In this document: positions 1 to 8,454 of the stretch, one piece after another | How the letters are laid out: every line of letters begins with the position of its first letter | Numbering within the stretch: the stretch's first letter is position 1 | DNA from: Alphaproteobacteria bacterium | GTDB taxonomy: Bacteria > Pseudomonadota > Alphaproteobacteria > Puniceispirillales > UBA1172 | Length of the DNA stretch: 64,000 nt | Reading direction: 5' to 3' | Assembly: GCA_016778985.1 (NCBI GenBank) | Contig: JADHOM010000005.1 | Location: 1 to 64,000, forward strand | The notes under the pieces: model-generated | Seen by the model: the letters and a program-made list of their open reading frames with translations, nothing else | Database searches by the model: none | What the model was told of the DNA's origin: nothing | Translations under genes and position numbers: made by a program

Positions 1-734
1 TGAACAGGTGTGAGCGGCGGATGCCATGATCTTAACGCAGGGGCTTTGAAATCAGGAGCTTTTAATTCAATAGGACGGCTCAACTCATCAGGCTTTTGTA
101 ACCCTGAGGGTTCAGTTACGGTTGCTGTTCCATCAATATGCTGAAGTGCATTCTGATTAAATTCTATTGCTTGGCTGTCAATGGATTTGTTATCCGTCTT
201 GCGGATAAGACTAGCCAAAACTTGAACGGGATTTTTGGTCTTTCCATAATGTCCGCGGGGCTGACGGCTGGCGGTTTGCGTTGACTGAAATAAAGCATGC
301 TCAGCCTCTAGAGCATTAGCCTTTTTGGCTTGATCGGTTGGTTTAGTGGCCGCGGCTTCATCAGCCAAAGGTGCTGCAAATATATCATTAAGCTGGTGGA
401 TGTGATGCGCTGGCGGGCTTGCAAGCTTGACGGCCTGATCGCTGATTGGGGCGCTATCGGCCTCCTCAAGCAGCTGCGAGATAACAGGCAACAGATCGTC
501 GGCACCAGTCTCATCCAGATACGGCTGAAGGCTCGTGTCAGCCATTAACTGAGTGGCCATGGTTTCCGCCTGTTGCGTCATATCCATGTCAAGATCGGCG
601 CTATTCAACTCAGCAACTGCTACCATAATGGCATCAAATATGGCTATTGCGCCATCAACAGATGGGCTATTTGCACCGATGCCGTCCTCAATTAATGAGG
701 CGGCTTTTGGCATGTTAGCATTGATCAAGGTCAT
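1..734 (-). CDS. fliK: FliK-like hook-length control protein, N-terminal part (cut by window edge)
   Basis: An open frame on the minus strand starts at an ATG at 734-732 and stays open to base 1, so the C-terminus, where the conserved FliK secretion-switch domain would lie, is outside the window. The 244 visible residues are low in complexity, rich in Ala, Asp, Gln and Pro, with no signal peptide or membrane segment. The next in-frame upstream ATG (764) is followed at once by stops, which fixes the start. No strong ribosome site is visible. FliK N-termini are poorly conserved, so the name rests mainly on its place after fliI and fliJ in the operon. Another hook-associated protein is possible. 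Confidence 0.6.
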   Translation of the reverse strand, partial: MTLINANMPKAASLIEDGIGANSPSVDGAIAIFDAIMVAVAELNSADLDMDMTQQAETMATQLMADTSLQPYLDETGADDLLPVISQLLEEADSAPISDQAVKLASPPAHHIHQLNDIFAAPLADEAAATKPTDQAKKANALEAEHALFQSTQTASRQPRGHYGKTKNPVQVLASLIRKTDNKSIDSQAIEFNQNALQHIDGTATVTEPSGLQKPDELSRPIELKAPDFKAPALRSWHPPLTPV

Positions 735-813
735 AGGTATTGCTATCCATTTTCATCAATTCATTGGCAGAATATTGCAAAAACAATGCCAGAATTGCCG
801 GTGATGTGGGGAA

Positions 814-1230
814 TTACCCTTTTGGGTGATGTGGGCGTGGAATATCGGTTTCGGCTTTTTCTTGTTTTTTGTCTCTTTTTGCCAGCTGATATTGGCGCGA
901 TTTTTCTTCTGCTCGATTTTGCCGGTTTAATGCCGTGCCAAGCGTAAATCGCTCTTCATTAATCTCATCTTCAAGAAAGCTCATGCGTTGCTCAATGACT
1001 TTCAGCTGCTCGTTAATTTTACCGCTATAATGTTGGGCGGCGCGCAATGACATCATTGAGGTTAGGCCGGGGTGAGGGCGCGTATTATCCGCCATCTCGG
1101 TCAGCTTATCGCCAATATTGCTTATTTTCTTATGCTCATCATCGAGGGTTCGGATCGTTTCAGCACGTGCCATCACTGTCAATTTTTCGCGCAAGGCAAG
1201 GTGCTGGAATATGTCGCGTGGCTTAGTCAT
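814..1230 (-). CDS. fliJ: FliJ-like flagellar export chaperone/stalk protein
   Basis: This 138-residue protein is almost entirely charged helix, rich in Glu, Lys, Arg and Gln, as expected for the coiled coil of FliJ, which inserts into the FliI hexamer ring and links it to FlhA in the export gate. Length is close to the usual 140-150. It starts 4 bases after fliI stops and precedes the fliK-like gene, the standard fliI-fliJ-fliK order. The C-terminus is basic and then Pro/His-rich. FliJ sequences diverge strongly, so the assignment combines position, size and helix pattern. Confidence 0.75.
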   Translation of the reverse strand: MTKPRDIFQHLALREKLTVMARAETIRTLDDEHKKISNIGDKLTEMADNTRPHPGLTSMMSLRAAQHYSGKINEQLKVIEQRMSFLEDEINEERFTLGTALNRQNRAEEKSRQYQLAKRDKKQEKAETDIPRPHHPKG

Positions 1231-1234
1231 GAGC

Positions 1235-2560
1235 TTACTTTGGCATCAATGCCGACAGTCCTTCTATGCTCGTTGCTATATTAGCTTTCTCGGTTTCTTG
1301 CTGTTGGATATAGGCCATCAATGAAGGCCATAATTGAACAGCGCGATCAAGCTCTGCATCTTGTCCTTGGCGATAGCCGCCCATCAATATGAGATCACGG
1401 TTTTCCAAAAATAAGGCTACAAGCCGCTTAAACTGTCGGGCTTCCGCCTGATGCTTATCACTCGTAACATCATTCATCACGCGGCTCACCGATAGTGATA
1501 CATCAATCGCTGGATAGACGCCCATCTGCGCTTGCGAACGTGACAGAACAATATGCCCGTCCAGAATTGCGCGTGAGATATCAACAACCGGATCATTTTG
1601 ATCATCACCATCAGCAAGGACGGTATAAAACGCGGTTATCGATCCGGCATTTTCCTCACCCGCGCCTGTCCGTTCAATGAGCCGTGGAAGTAATGAGATC
1701 ACGGATGCCGGATAGCCCTTTGAGGTTGGCTGCTCACCCAATGATAATCCGATCTCACGCTGGGCATGCGCTACCCGGGTCAGCGAATCCATGATGAGCA
1801 GAACATTTTTCCCCTGATCGCGATAATATTCAGCAATCGCGGTCGCTCGTTCAGCCCCGCGAATACGCAATAAAGGTGAGCGATCGGCAGGCACCGCAAC
1901 GACTGCTGTTCGGGCGCGGGTGTCGTTATCAAGAACACTATTAACAAAGCTTCCGACTTCACGACCACGTTCACCAATCAAACCAATAACAACAATATCA
2001 GCATCGGTATAACGGCTCATCATAGACAGCAGTACCGATTTACCAACTCCTGAACCTGCAACAATGCCAATGCGCTGACCTTGGCCAACGGTAAGCAATC
2101 CGTTAATGGCCTTTATGCCAACATCCAACGGCTTCGTAATCGGGTGGCGTTTCAGCGGATTGAGCGGCTTTCCCGCGAGTGGCCAGCTGTCATTCAAATC
2201 AGCAAGCGGCTGATCGTCTAATGGTGCCCCCAAAGCATCAGTAACCCGGCCAAGCAAATGATCACCAACGGGTATATGGTGCCCTGTATTGATCAGCTTT
2301 ACCTTCGCACCATCACATATTTTGGCATCATGATCGAGCATGGCAAGCATGTTGCGGCCCTGATTAAAGCCAATAATCTCAGCCATCGCAGGCGCACCGG
2401 TGATGGTATCAATTTCACATAATGAGCCAATGGGGGCAGGAAACCCATCACATTCAACAAACAGCCCGTCAAAGCGGCAGACTTGACCATAATGCGATGG
2501 CGTAGTTTTGGCAGGAAAATGATCAAGTGTATCAAGAACACGCGTGGCAAGACTATTCAT
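1235..2560 (-). CDS. fliI: Flagellum-specific export ATPase FliI
   Basis: FliI is the F1-beta-like ATPase of the flagellar type III export apparatus. In this 441-residue protein the N-terminal beta-barrel domain covers about residues 20-95. The P-loop AGSGVGKS is at about 168-175, followed by the conserved GLIGERGREV segment and a Walker B strand ending LLIMDS. Further family motifs include PTSKGYPASV and the acidic DGDDQNDPV stretch. Length matches the family. The start overlaps the end of fliH by 8 bases, indicating translational coupling. Confidence 0.97.
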   Translation of the reverse strand: MNSLATRVLDTLDHFPAKTTPSHYGQVCRFDGLFVECDGFPAPIGSLCEIDTITGAPAMAEIIGFNQGRNMLAMLDHDAKICDGAKVKLINTGHHIPVGDHLLGRVTDALGAPLDDQPLADLNDSWPLAGKPLNPLKRHPITKPLDVGIKAINGLLTVGQGQRIGIVAGSGVGKSVLLSMMSRYTDADIVVIGLIGERGREVGSFVNSVLDNDTRARTAVVAVPADRSPLLRIRGAERATAIAEYYRDQGKNVLLIMDSLTRVAHAQREIGLSLGEQPTSKGYPASVISLLPRLIERTGAGEENAGSITAFYTVLADGDDQNDPVVDISRAILDGHIVLSRSQAQMGVYPAIDVSLSVSRVMNDVTSDKHQAEARQFKRLVALFLENRDLILMGGYRQGQDAELDRAVQLWPSLMAYIQQQETEKANIATSIEGLSALMPK

Positions 2561-3743
2561 CAGTCACATCCGTTTTGGTATTATTTTTGCTGTCATCATC
2601 TGTTGTGTTATCGGGCGAATTTTCTGGCATCTTATCGGCTTTATGTTTAGCTTTTGCTGTATTAGATTTTGATCCAGTCTTGGGAGGGTTTTGGCCTGGC
2701 TGATCATCTAGCAAATCCATTACCCCGATAGAGCCAACATCAACACGCACATCACCGCGTTTCATGGTCGCATCAGCGCGTAAGGTAATTTGACGCGGTG
2801 CTAGCTGAGCTTCTAATTGCGGCTGAATGGCCGTGATATCTTCAGGGTGGAGATGGATAACAGGGTCTTCAATGCGGTTGCGGATACGGCTAACCATACT
2901 CGCCACTTTTGCCGAAAATGGCGCAGGATTTATCGCAATCTCAATCCCGGCACGTTCGCTTGCCAGCTGATTAATAGCGTTGAACATGGCGGTCTCTAGC
3001 TGGGCTATATCAATGCTGTCTTCTCTGCTAATGGCGTCGGCAGCGGCGATAAAACTGGTCATAGCGGCGTTCAGATTAGCGTCAATTTCGGCATGGGCAG
3101 CGGCTTTTCCCGCTTCAAACCCACGCTCATATTCAGCCTCTGATGCAGCTGATACTGGCGCCTGCTGAGCGGGGCTGATCGTGGTTTTGAACCCATCTGC
3201 TTCACTATTATCCTCTGGTGAAATCCCATTATTATTATCTGGGTCATTATTATCTGGCAGATTATCCGCATCAGGCGTGTCTTGAGCGGCTTCTTGAGAT
3301 GCTTCTTGATCTATTTCTGAGGTGGCTTCTAATTCTACTTCTGGTGGCGTTTCTTGATTTGCATCAGCTTGATCTGGTAATGAGGTGCTCGCATCTTCCG
3401 CCGCACTGGCTGCATTTTGTGGCGCAGCTTCTGCGCTTGGCATAGCTTCCTGATTAGCTTGTGGATCGGTTTGCTCTTGTCTATCATCAGGCGTGACAGG
3501 TTCAGGCGCAGCTTCTTTCGTTGGCTGCGATTGCGCCTGTTCTTTAATGGTCTTCATATTACTTTCGGCGATATCTCTTAATGTCCGTGATTTGAACTCA
3601 CCTTTCGGCTTGCTAAAATTATCACTGGTTTTGATATAGCCTTTTTCATTAGCTGTCCGCACCAGCTGTAAGATATCGGACACGTCAATCTGCTGATTGT
3701 CGCCCGTCTCTTGTTCAGGATATCGCTGGGGTGCGGTTGTCAT
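2553..3743 (-). CDS. fliH: FliH, negative regulator of FliI, with long acidic insert
   Basis: FliH dimers bind FliI and deliver it to the export gate. The C-terminal half (about residues 200-350) has the pattern of the FliH/YscL family: a Glu/Ala-rich helix beginning around EYERGFEAGKAAA, then a mixed domain ending VDVGSIGVMDLLD. Residues about 70-190 form a disordered-looking tract of Gln, Glu, Asp, Ala, Pro and Asn, making the protein 396 residues against about 230-250 usually. The last 45 residues are a Lys/Asp/Asn-rich tail. It lies between fliG and fliI and overlaps the latter. Confidence 0.85.
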   Translation of the reverse strand: MTTAPQRYPEQETGDNQQIDVSDILQLVRTANEKGYIKTSDNFSKPKGEFKSRTLRDIAESNMKTIKEQAQSQPTKEAAPEPVTPDDRQEQTDPQANQEAMPSAEAAPQNAASAAEDASTSLPDQADANQETPPEVELEATSEIDQEASQEAAQDTPDADNLPDNNDPDNNNGISPEDNSEADGFKTTISPAQQAPVSAASEAEYERGFEAGKAAAHAEIDANLNAAMTSFIAAADAISREDSIDIAQLETAMFNAINQLASERAGIEIAINPAPFSAKVASMVSRIRNRIEDPVIHLHPEDITAIQPQLEAQLAPRQITLRADATMKRGDVRVDVGSIGVMDLLDDQPGQNPPKTGSKSNTAKAKHKADKMPENSPDNTTDDDSKNNTKTDVTDE

Positions 3744-3782
3744 TTCTATTTAACCTTTTGGCTGACCTGTTGGCTCTGTCGA

Positions 3783-4820
3783 TTACACAAAATCATCACC
3801 ACCACGACCAGCCAGGACGATTGAACCTTCATCTGAGAGACGGCGGGCGACGTTAATAATGCGCTTCTGGGCTTCTTGAACTTCGGTTAAGCGGACAGGC
3901 CCCAAGGCCTCCATTTCATCTTGAAGGTTTGCGGCAGCCCGTGATGACATACATGAAAATAACTTATCACGTAACGGTTCATCTGCCCCTTTAAGCGCCA
4001 GCACGAGATCTTCTGTGTCAACCGAACGGAGCAGGGTCTGAAGCGACTTATCATCTGACATCACCAGATTATCAAAGATGAACATGCTTTCCTGAATAGC
4101 GACCATGAGATTTTTATCATCCTTGGCCAGGGTTTTCATAATCCGCGCTTCCATATCCTGCTTGGTGAAGTTCATGATCTTAGCGGCGGCTTGGACACCG
4201 CCAACTTGTGATGCACGCAGATTAGTGTTGGTCGCAAATTTTTTCTGCATGACCAGTTCTAGTTCCTTTAAGGCATCAGGTTGAACGGTTTCTAATGTCG
4301 CGATACGGCCAACAACCTCAGGCTGAATTTCTTCTGGTAAAAGACCAAGAACATCGGCGCCAACGCCAAAATCAAGATAGGATATGATGAGCGCAATGAT
4401 CTGCGGATGCTCATCAAGGATAAGCTCGGCAATAGATTTGGAATCCATCCAGTCAAGAATCTCAATAGGCTGGTTGCTGCTTGATGGCGTAATGCGACTG
4501 AGAACAGATTGCGCCTTATCTTCACCAAGGGCTTTATTAAGAACATTCTTGATATAATTCCCGGCGCCTAAACCAAGGCTGGTTTGCTCTTTAATAATGG
4601 CAAGAAACTCATCCAGCACCAAATTCACTGTGTCCTGGTTAAGCCCTTGAACTGAATACATCGCTCGGCCAAGATGCTGAACTTCACGTGGGTTCAGATT
4701 GCGGAGAATCTCCGATGCCTCATCTTCACCCAATAGCATCATCAGAATGGCGGATTTTTGAGTGCCACTTAACGCCTCAAAAACGGCCTCTTTTTTAACT
4801 GGGTTATCTGTTTCTGCCAT
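3783..4820 (-). CDS. fliG: Flagellar motor switch protein FliG
   Basis: FliG is the rotor protein that couples MotAB stator force to rotation and sits on the FliF ring. Its 345 residues match the family length of about 330-345. The middle-domain signature DEHPQIIALIISYL is present near residues 153-166. The C-terminal torque helix is intact: DLVLALKGADEPLRDKLF, then CMSSRAA and ALGPVRLTEVQEAQ. The N-terminal domain carries the FliF-binding helices (GTQKSAILMMLLGEDEAS). It is followed by fliH and preceded by fliF after a 102-base gap in which I see no promoter. Confidence 0.97.
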   Translation of the reverse strand: MAETDNPVKKEAVFEALSGTQKSAILMMLLGEDEASEILRNLNPREVQHLGRAMYSVQGLNQDTVNLVLDEFLAIIKEQTSLGLGAGNYIKNVLNKALGEDKAQSVLSRITPSSSNQPIEILDWMDSKSIAELILDEHPQIIALIISYLDFGVGADVLGLLPEEIQPEVVGRIATLETVQPDALKELELVMQKKFATNTNLRASQVGGVQAAAKIMNFTKQDMEARIMKTLAKDDKNLMVAIQESMFIFDNLVMSDDKSLQTLLRSVDTEDLVLALKGADEPLRDKLFSCMSSRAAANLQDEMEALGPVRLTEVQEAQKRIINVARRLSDEGSIVLAGRGGDDFV

Positions 4821-4854
4821 GATCTTGTCCTCTTTCTTGCCCCACTTTGGCTCT

Positions 4855-4880
4855 GATATTTTGGCACCGATATTTTGGCA
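4855..4880. repeat. Short direct repeat between fliF and fliG
   Basis: GATATTTTGGCA occurs at 4855-4866 and again at 4869-4880, separated by 2 bases, in the 102-base gap between fliF and fliG. It resembles half of a sigma-54 -24 element, but no correctly spaced -12 GC exists on either strand. Its function is unknown. Confidence 0.4.
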
Positions 4881-4922
4881 ATGATATTAACTAACAACAA
4901 TATATTTTAGCTCATATCATGC

Positions 4923-6629
4923 TTAATCCAAATCTTCTTTCATCATATTTTTAAAGACGTTAGATACGCGACCTGCTTCGTCACTGACGATCATGCGAAT
5001 AACGGCAACTTTATCGTCATAGGTATTAGCCGTATCCAGCATCTCGGCGGAGATGGAGGCCTTTTTCGGCTTCAGCTTTGACTTGATATCCTCAAGGCTT
5101 TCGCCTTCGGAAATCTCAACTGTATCTAGATCGACTTCATCTTCAAGATTGACCAGAGCCTCACCAGGCTTGCCAGGAGCAACCGGCACAATAATCCGTG
5201 AGATTAATGGACGGATAACACCAAGAATAATGACGCCCATAATAAGTAAGGTCATTAGCTGCTTCATGACATTAGAAATCCAATCAATTTCGTACCATGA
5301 CTTTTCAATGCCTTCGATCGCTGACGCAAATTCAGAACTGCTGACAGTTAATTTATCACCGCGCTCTATATTTATACCTATTGCACTTTCAACAAGAGCA
5401 CGAATTTCTGCCAGTTTCTCAGGGGTGATTTTCTGAATTTCTTTCAGACCAGTTTCTGGGTTTTCCACCTCAGGATCACGTAATAAGACCGAGGCATTAA
5501 TCGCCGTGATCAGATTTGATGGTTTTTGGGTGGTAGAGATTGTCCGGCTAACCTCATAATTTTTGACCTCATTAGATGAGCGTGACTGAAACTCACCACC
5601 ACTGCCTTGATTAGAAAAATTTTTATTAATTTCATTAGCTGTCGGTGGTTGATTTGAAGTCGCGCCGGGAATACCTTTAGCTTCAGGTTTTGCCGTCATA
5701 TCAACGCTGGATTGCATGCTGCGGAGCGCACCACCCTCAGGATCAACCAACTCTTCTGTAATCTCATTACGGGTAAAATCAATATCCAGATTAACCTGTG
5801 CGGTCACATTGCCAGCACCAACAATGGGCGATACCAGCTGGATAATTCGGTTACGATAAATCTGCTCAAGCTTCATGCGGTGTTCAAGCTGACCATCTGA
5901 CATAGCATTTGATGGATCATCAATCGGCTTAGACAATAAATTACCATATTGATCAACAATGGTCACATCGCTCTTAGCCATGCTTGGAATAGACGATGAG
6001 ACAAGATGAACAATGGCATTTACCTGATGATTACCAAGGGCGCGGCCACCACTCATTTGAACAAAGACAGAGGCGCTAGGTGGCACAGCAGAGCGCGCAA
6101 AGACTGATTTTTCTGGCAATGCCAGATGCACTCTCGCGGCGATAACGCCCTCAATCTCACCAATGGACCGGGCCAGTTCAATTTCTTGTGCCTGCTTGAT
6201 CTTGACGCTTTCAACAGATGAACTTGAGCCCATCGGGATATCACCAATAGTCGAATAGCCATCAGGAACAGACTCGGGCAACCCTTGCGCCGCCAAGGTC
6301 ATGCGTGCCGTATGATAATCAGTAGTTGGAACAATCACATCACCAGTACTAGGATCAAGGCTGACATCAACACCTGCATTTTTAAGTGCTTCGACAACAC
6401 GGGCTTTTTCACTTTCTGGCAGACCAGCATATAAAGGTGTCAAAGCAGGTTGCTGCATCACAACATAGATGATGAGTCCAACGACCACGCCAATAACGGA
6501 AAAGATAGCTGGTAAGGATTTTTTGACACTTGGGTCAGACGTAATGCGGCGCACGCTAGATAGCATTCCGCCTTTTTCAGCCACAGTCACTGCTGCTGTT
6601 TGATTATCCATGGTGGTTGCGTCGGCCAT
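4923..6629 (-). CDS. fliF: Flagellar MS-ring protein FliF
   Basis: FliF forms the MS ring in the inner membrane, the first assembly platform of the basal body. The 568-residue protein has a first membrane segment at about residues 40-60 (IFSVIGVVVGLIIYVVM). The periplasmic ring-building domains follow, with the motifs PVYAGL-like LTPLYAGL, ARVHLALPEKSVF and PPSASVFVQ. A second membrane segment lies at about 458-480 (LMTLLIMGVIILGVI), then a cytoplasmic acidic tail that binds FliG. Length is typical. It sits between fliE and fliG in one operon. Confidence 0.97.
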   Translation of the reverse strand: MADATTMDNQTAAVTVAEKGGMLSSVRRITSDPSVKKSLPAIFSVIGVVVGLIIYVVMQQPALTPLYAGLPESEKARVVEALKNAGVDVSLDPSTGDVIVPTTDYHTARMTLAAQGLPESVPDGYSTIGDIPMGSSSSVESVKIKQAQEIELARSIGEIEGVIAARVHLALPEKSVFARSAVPPSASVFVQMSGGRALGNHQVNAIVHLVSSSIPSMAKSDVTIVDQYGNLLSKPIDDPSNAMSDGQLEHRMKLEQIYRNRIIQLVSPIVGAGNVTAQVNLDIDFTRNEITEELVDPEGGALRSMQSSVDMTAKPEAKGIPGATSNQPPTANEINKNFSNQGSGGEFQSRSSNEVKNYEVSRTISTTQKPSNLITAINASVLLRDPEVENPETGLKEIQKITPEKLAEIRALVESAIGINIERGDKLTVSSSEFASAIEGIEKSWYEIDWISNVMKQLMTLLIMGVIILGVIRPLISRIIVPVAPGKPGEALVNLEDEVDLDTVEISEGESLEDIKSKLKPKKASISAEMLDTANTYDDKVAVIRMIVSDEAGRVSNVFKNMMKEDLD

Positions 6630-6676
6630 TATTTAGCTCCATCCTTAAAGCGATAAACTGATCAAAATCAATTCAG

Positions 6677-7003
6677 TTAAACAGGCATATTCATAATATC
6701 TTTATAGGCACTCAACATTTTGTTGCGGGCGTTTAATGTCAACTGAAAGCCAAGCGACGACACTTGCTGGCTTATCATGACTTTGCTTAAATCATTCTCC
6801 AGACCCATTTCATATGCTTGTGCCAATTTGAGGCTGTTATTTTGCGCATCTGCTACGGAATTAATGGCGTTGCCCATGCGGTCACTAAAGCTTTCTGTAT
6901 GTGCTGTTTGCGAAGATCGCGCGGCTTCAAGCATCGCTTTAGCATCTTGCAATGCGGTGCTGGGCGTGATCTGAGTGAATGATGCTGGCTTAATCGTCGT
7001 CAT
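6677..7003 (-). CDS. fliE: Flagellar hook-basal body protein FliE
   Basis: FliE joins the MS ring to the proximal rod. Its 108 residues agree with the family length of about 100-110. The C-terminal signature is clear: paired helices with NDLSKVMISQQVSSLGFQL, then NARNKMLSAYKDIMNMPV, the usual RNKLxxAYxEIMxMxV ending. It lies 47 bases before fliF and 62 bases after the activator-like gene, all on the minus strand. This places fliE as the first structural gene of the fliEFGHIJK series. No promoter was seen directly before it. Confidence 0.95.
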   Translation of the reverse strand: MTTIKPASFTQITPSTALQDAKAMLEAARSSQTAHTESFSDRMGNAINSVADAQNNSLKLAQAYEMGLENDLSKVMISQQVSSLGFQLTLNARNKMLSAYKDIMNMPV

Positions 7004-7065
7004 GGGATATCCTCTATTGGCAAAATATTTCTAGTTAATCTCTAGCTAATTCCAGGGCTATATCT

Positions 7066-8232
7066 TTAGGCTAGCGCGGTGTGTTGCTGGGTGAAATTAG
7101 GTTGCGGCGGTGCCAGCTGACCAATCGCTGTATCAATAATGATATCAGCATCGGTAATGACACCATTTGTCGCCAAAACCATGGCACGTTGTAAGATGTT
7201 TTCAAGCTCTCTAACATTGCCAGGCCAATGATAATCAACCAGCATTTTAATCGCGCTCTCATCCATCCATGGAATATGATTGAGATCAGAATGATGGCGT
7301 TTTAATAATGCCGTGGCGATCGGAATAATATCTTCGGCGCGATCTGCCATGCTCAGCGTGTGCAATGGGAATACATTTAAACGATAATACAGGTCTTCGC
7401 GGAAACGGCCTTGGTTAATTTCATGCTGCATCGCCCGGTTAGTGGTGGCAATAACGCGAACGTCAACTTCAATTTCTTGCTGGCTTCCTAATGGTGTGAC
7501 TGTCTTTTCTTGCAGAACACGCAGCAGCTTAGCTTGCAGGCTAAGTGGCATTTCGGAGATTTCATCAAGCAATAATGTGCCGCCATCGGCTGCCCGGAAA
7601 ATCCCTTTATTAGCGGTTGAGGCACCAGTGAAGGAGCCTTTTTCATGGCCAAACAAAATGGCTTCGAGCATGTTTTCTGGAATAGCCGCGCAATTGATCC
7701 CAACAAAGGGTTTATCTTTGCGCGCTGAATGAAAATGCACAAACCGTGACAGCACCTCTTTGCCGGTTCCGGTTGGCCCATTGATAAAGACGGTCACATC
7801 AGTTGCTGCCACTTTTTTGGCCAGGGTCAGCATATTAAGACTAGCATCACTGCCGGTGGCGAGATGGCCTTCGGCGTCAACCATCGATGCGATCATATTA
7901 AATCCATAATGCCTTGAGGGGTCTTGCATGGGTATATCGGGGATCGACACGGTAATCAGCTTGCCGCCAAGGTCATTATTAATAGCAAAGCTGTCAGCAT
8001 GTTCTTCGATGACGAGGATAAGCCTTGCCTTAATCTGGCGTGCCATTTCAATCAGTTTTTCACGACCGCCTTGTTTACCAACAAAAGCAGCAGAGCAAAT
8101 CAACGTCGCGCCTGCTGCCGCTGGCTCATCACGAGAAGGTATTGGCGAGACCATAAACATGCGTTTCAGCAAAATGGCTTCAAGGATGTCTGCGCCGTCA
8201 AAAAAATCTTTGGCAAGTCGAATGTTAGACAT
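7066..8232 (-). CDS. Sigma-54 interacting AAA+ activator without a DNA-binding domain (FlbD/FlgR-like)
   Basis: The AAA+ activator core spans about residues 120-365: Walker A GPTGTGKE (152-159), sigma-54 contact loop GSFTGA (199-204), Walker B GGTLLLDE (217-224), an arginine-finger segment RFREDLYYRLNVFPL and the [13 protein letters not shown] sensor 2. The first 115 residues form a separate domain of receiver-like size without a clear receiver signature. The protein ends about 20 residues after the ATPase, so the usual Fis-type helix-turn-helix is absent. H. pylori FlgR also lacks this domain and still activates sigma-54 promoters. It heads the fliE-fliK operon and has a sigma-54-type promoter upstream. 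Confidence 0.85.
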   Translation of the reverse strand: MSNIRLAKDFFDGADILEAILLKRMFMVSPIPSRDEPAAAGATLICSAAFVGKQGGREKLIEMARQIKARLILVIEEHADSFAINNDLGGKLITVSIPDIPMQDPSRHYGFNMIASMVDAEGHLATGSDASLNMLTLAKKVAATDVTVFINGPTGTGKEVLSRFVHFHSARKDKPFVGINCAAIPENMLEAILFGHEKGSFTGASTANKGIFRAADGGTLLLDEISEMPLSLQAKLLRVLQEKTVTPLGSQQEIEVDVRVIATTNRAMQHEINQGRFREDLYYRLNVFPLHTLSMADRAEDIIPIATALLKRHHSDLNHIPWMDESAIKMLVDYHWPGNVRELENILQRAMVLATNGVITDADIIIDTAIGQLAPPQPNFTQQHTALA

Positions 8233-8278
8233 GTTATCCTCAATTAGTTAACAAAAAGTTAATTTCAAAAATGAAACA

Positions 8279-8294
8279 GGCAAAAACCTTGCCA
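8279..8294 (-). promoter_or_regulatory. Sigma-54 promoter for the activator-fliEFGHIJK operon
   Basis: Read on the minus strand the site is TGGCAAGGTTTTTGCC: a -24 TGGCAA and a -12 TTGCC with the required 10 bases between GG and GC. The expected transcription start is near 8267, 35 bases before the ATG at 8232. The sequence is nearly palindromic, so the plus strand (8278-8293) also has correctly spaced GG and GC, facing the divergent activator gene. Confidence 0.7.
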
Positions 8295-8389
8295 ATATTT
8301 CAATAATCTAAATTATTTTATAACTAACTGAAAAATATAGAAAAATTATTCATTTAGATTTTTTTAATTTTCCTGACGGTGTTATTTTT

Positions 8390-8418
8390 TTGACAAATCC
8401 ATAAAATTTTTGTTATAA
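8390..8418 (+). promoter_or_regulatory. Sigma-70 type promoter of the second activator gene
   Basis: TTGACA at 8390-8395 and TTATAA at 8413-8418 are separated by 17 bases, a near-consensus housekeeping promoter. The start codon follows at 8455, giving a leader of about 30 bases. The surrounding 8233-8454 interval is very AT-rich. This promoter would let the activator be made without flagellar sigma factors, as expected for the top of the cascade. Confidence 0.75.
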
Positions 8419-8454
8419 AAATAACAAAATACTGACACTTAGCCAGAGTATCCA

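Noticed and set aside
330-804. Two plus-strand frames (330-548 and 553-804)
   Set aside because: They lie antisense to the continuous minus-strand fliK-like frame, which suits the operon and has protein-like composition.
4821-4922. Sigma-54 promoter before fliG
   Set aside because: TGGCAC is present at about 4862-4867 but no GC occurs at the required distance, and it faces the wrong strand.
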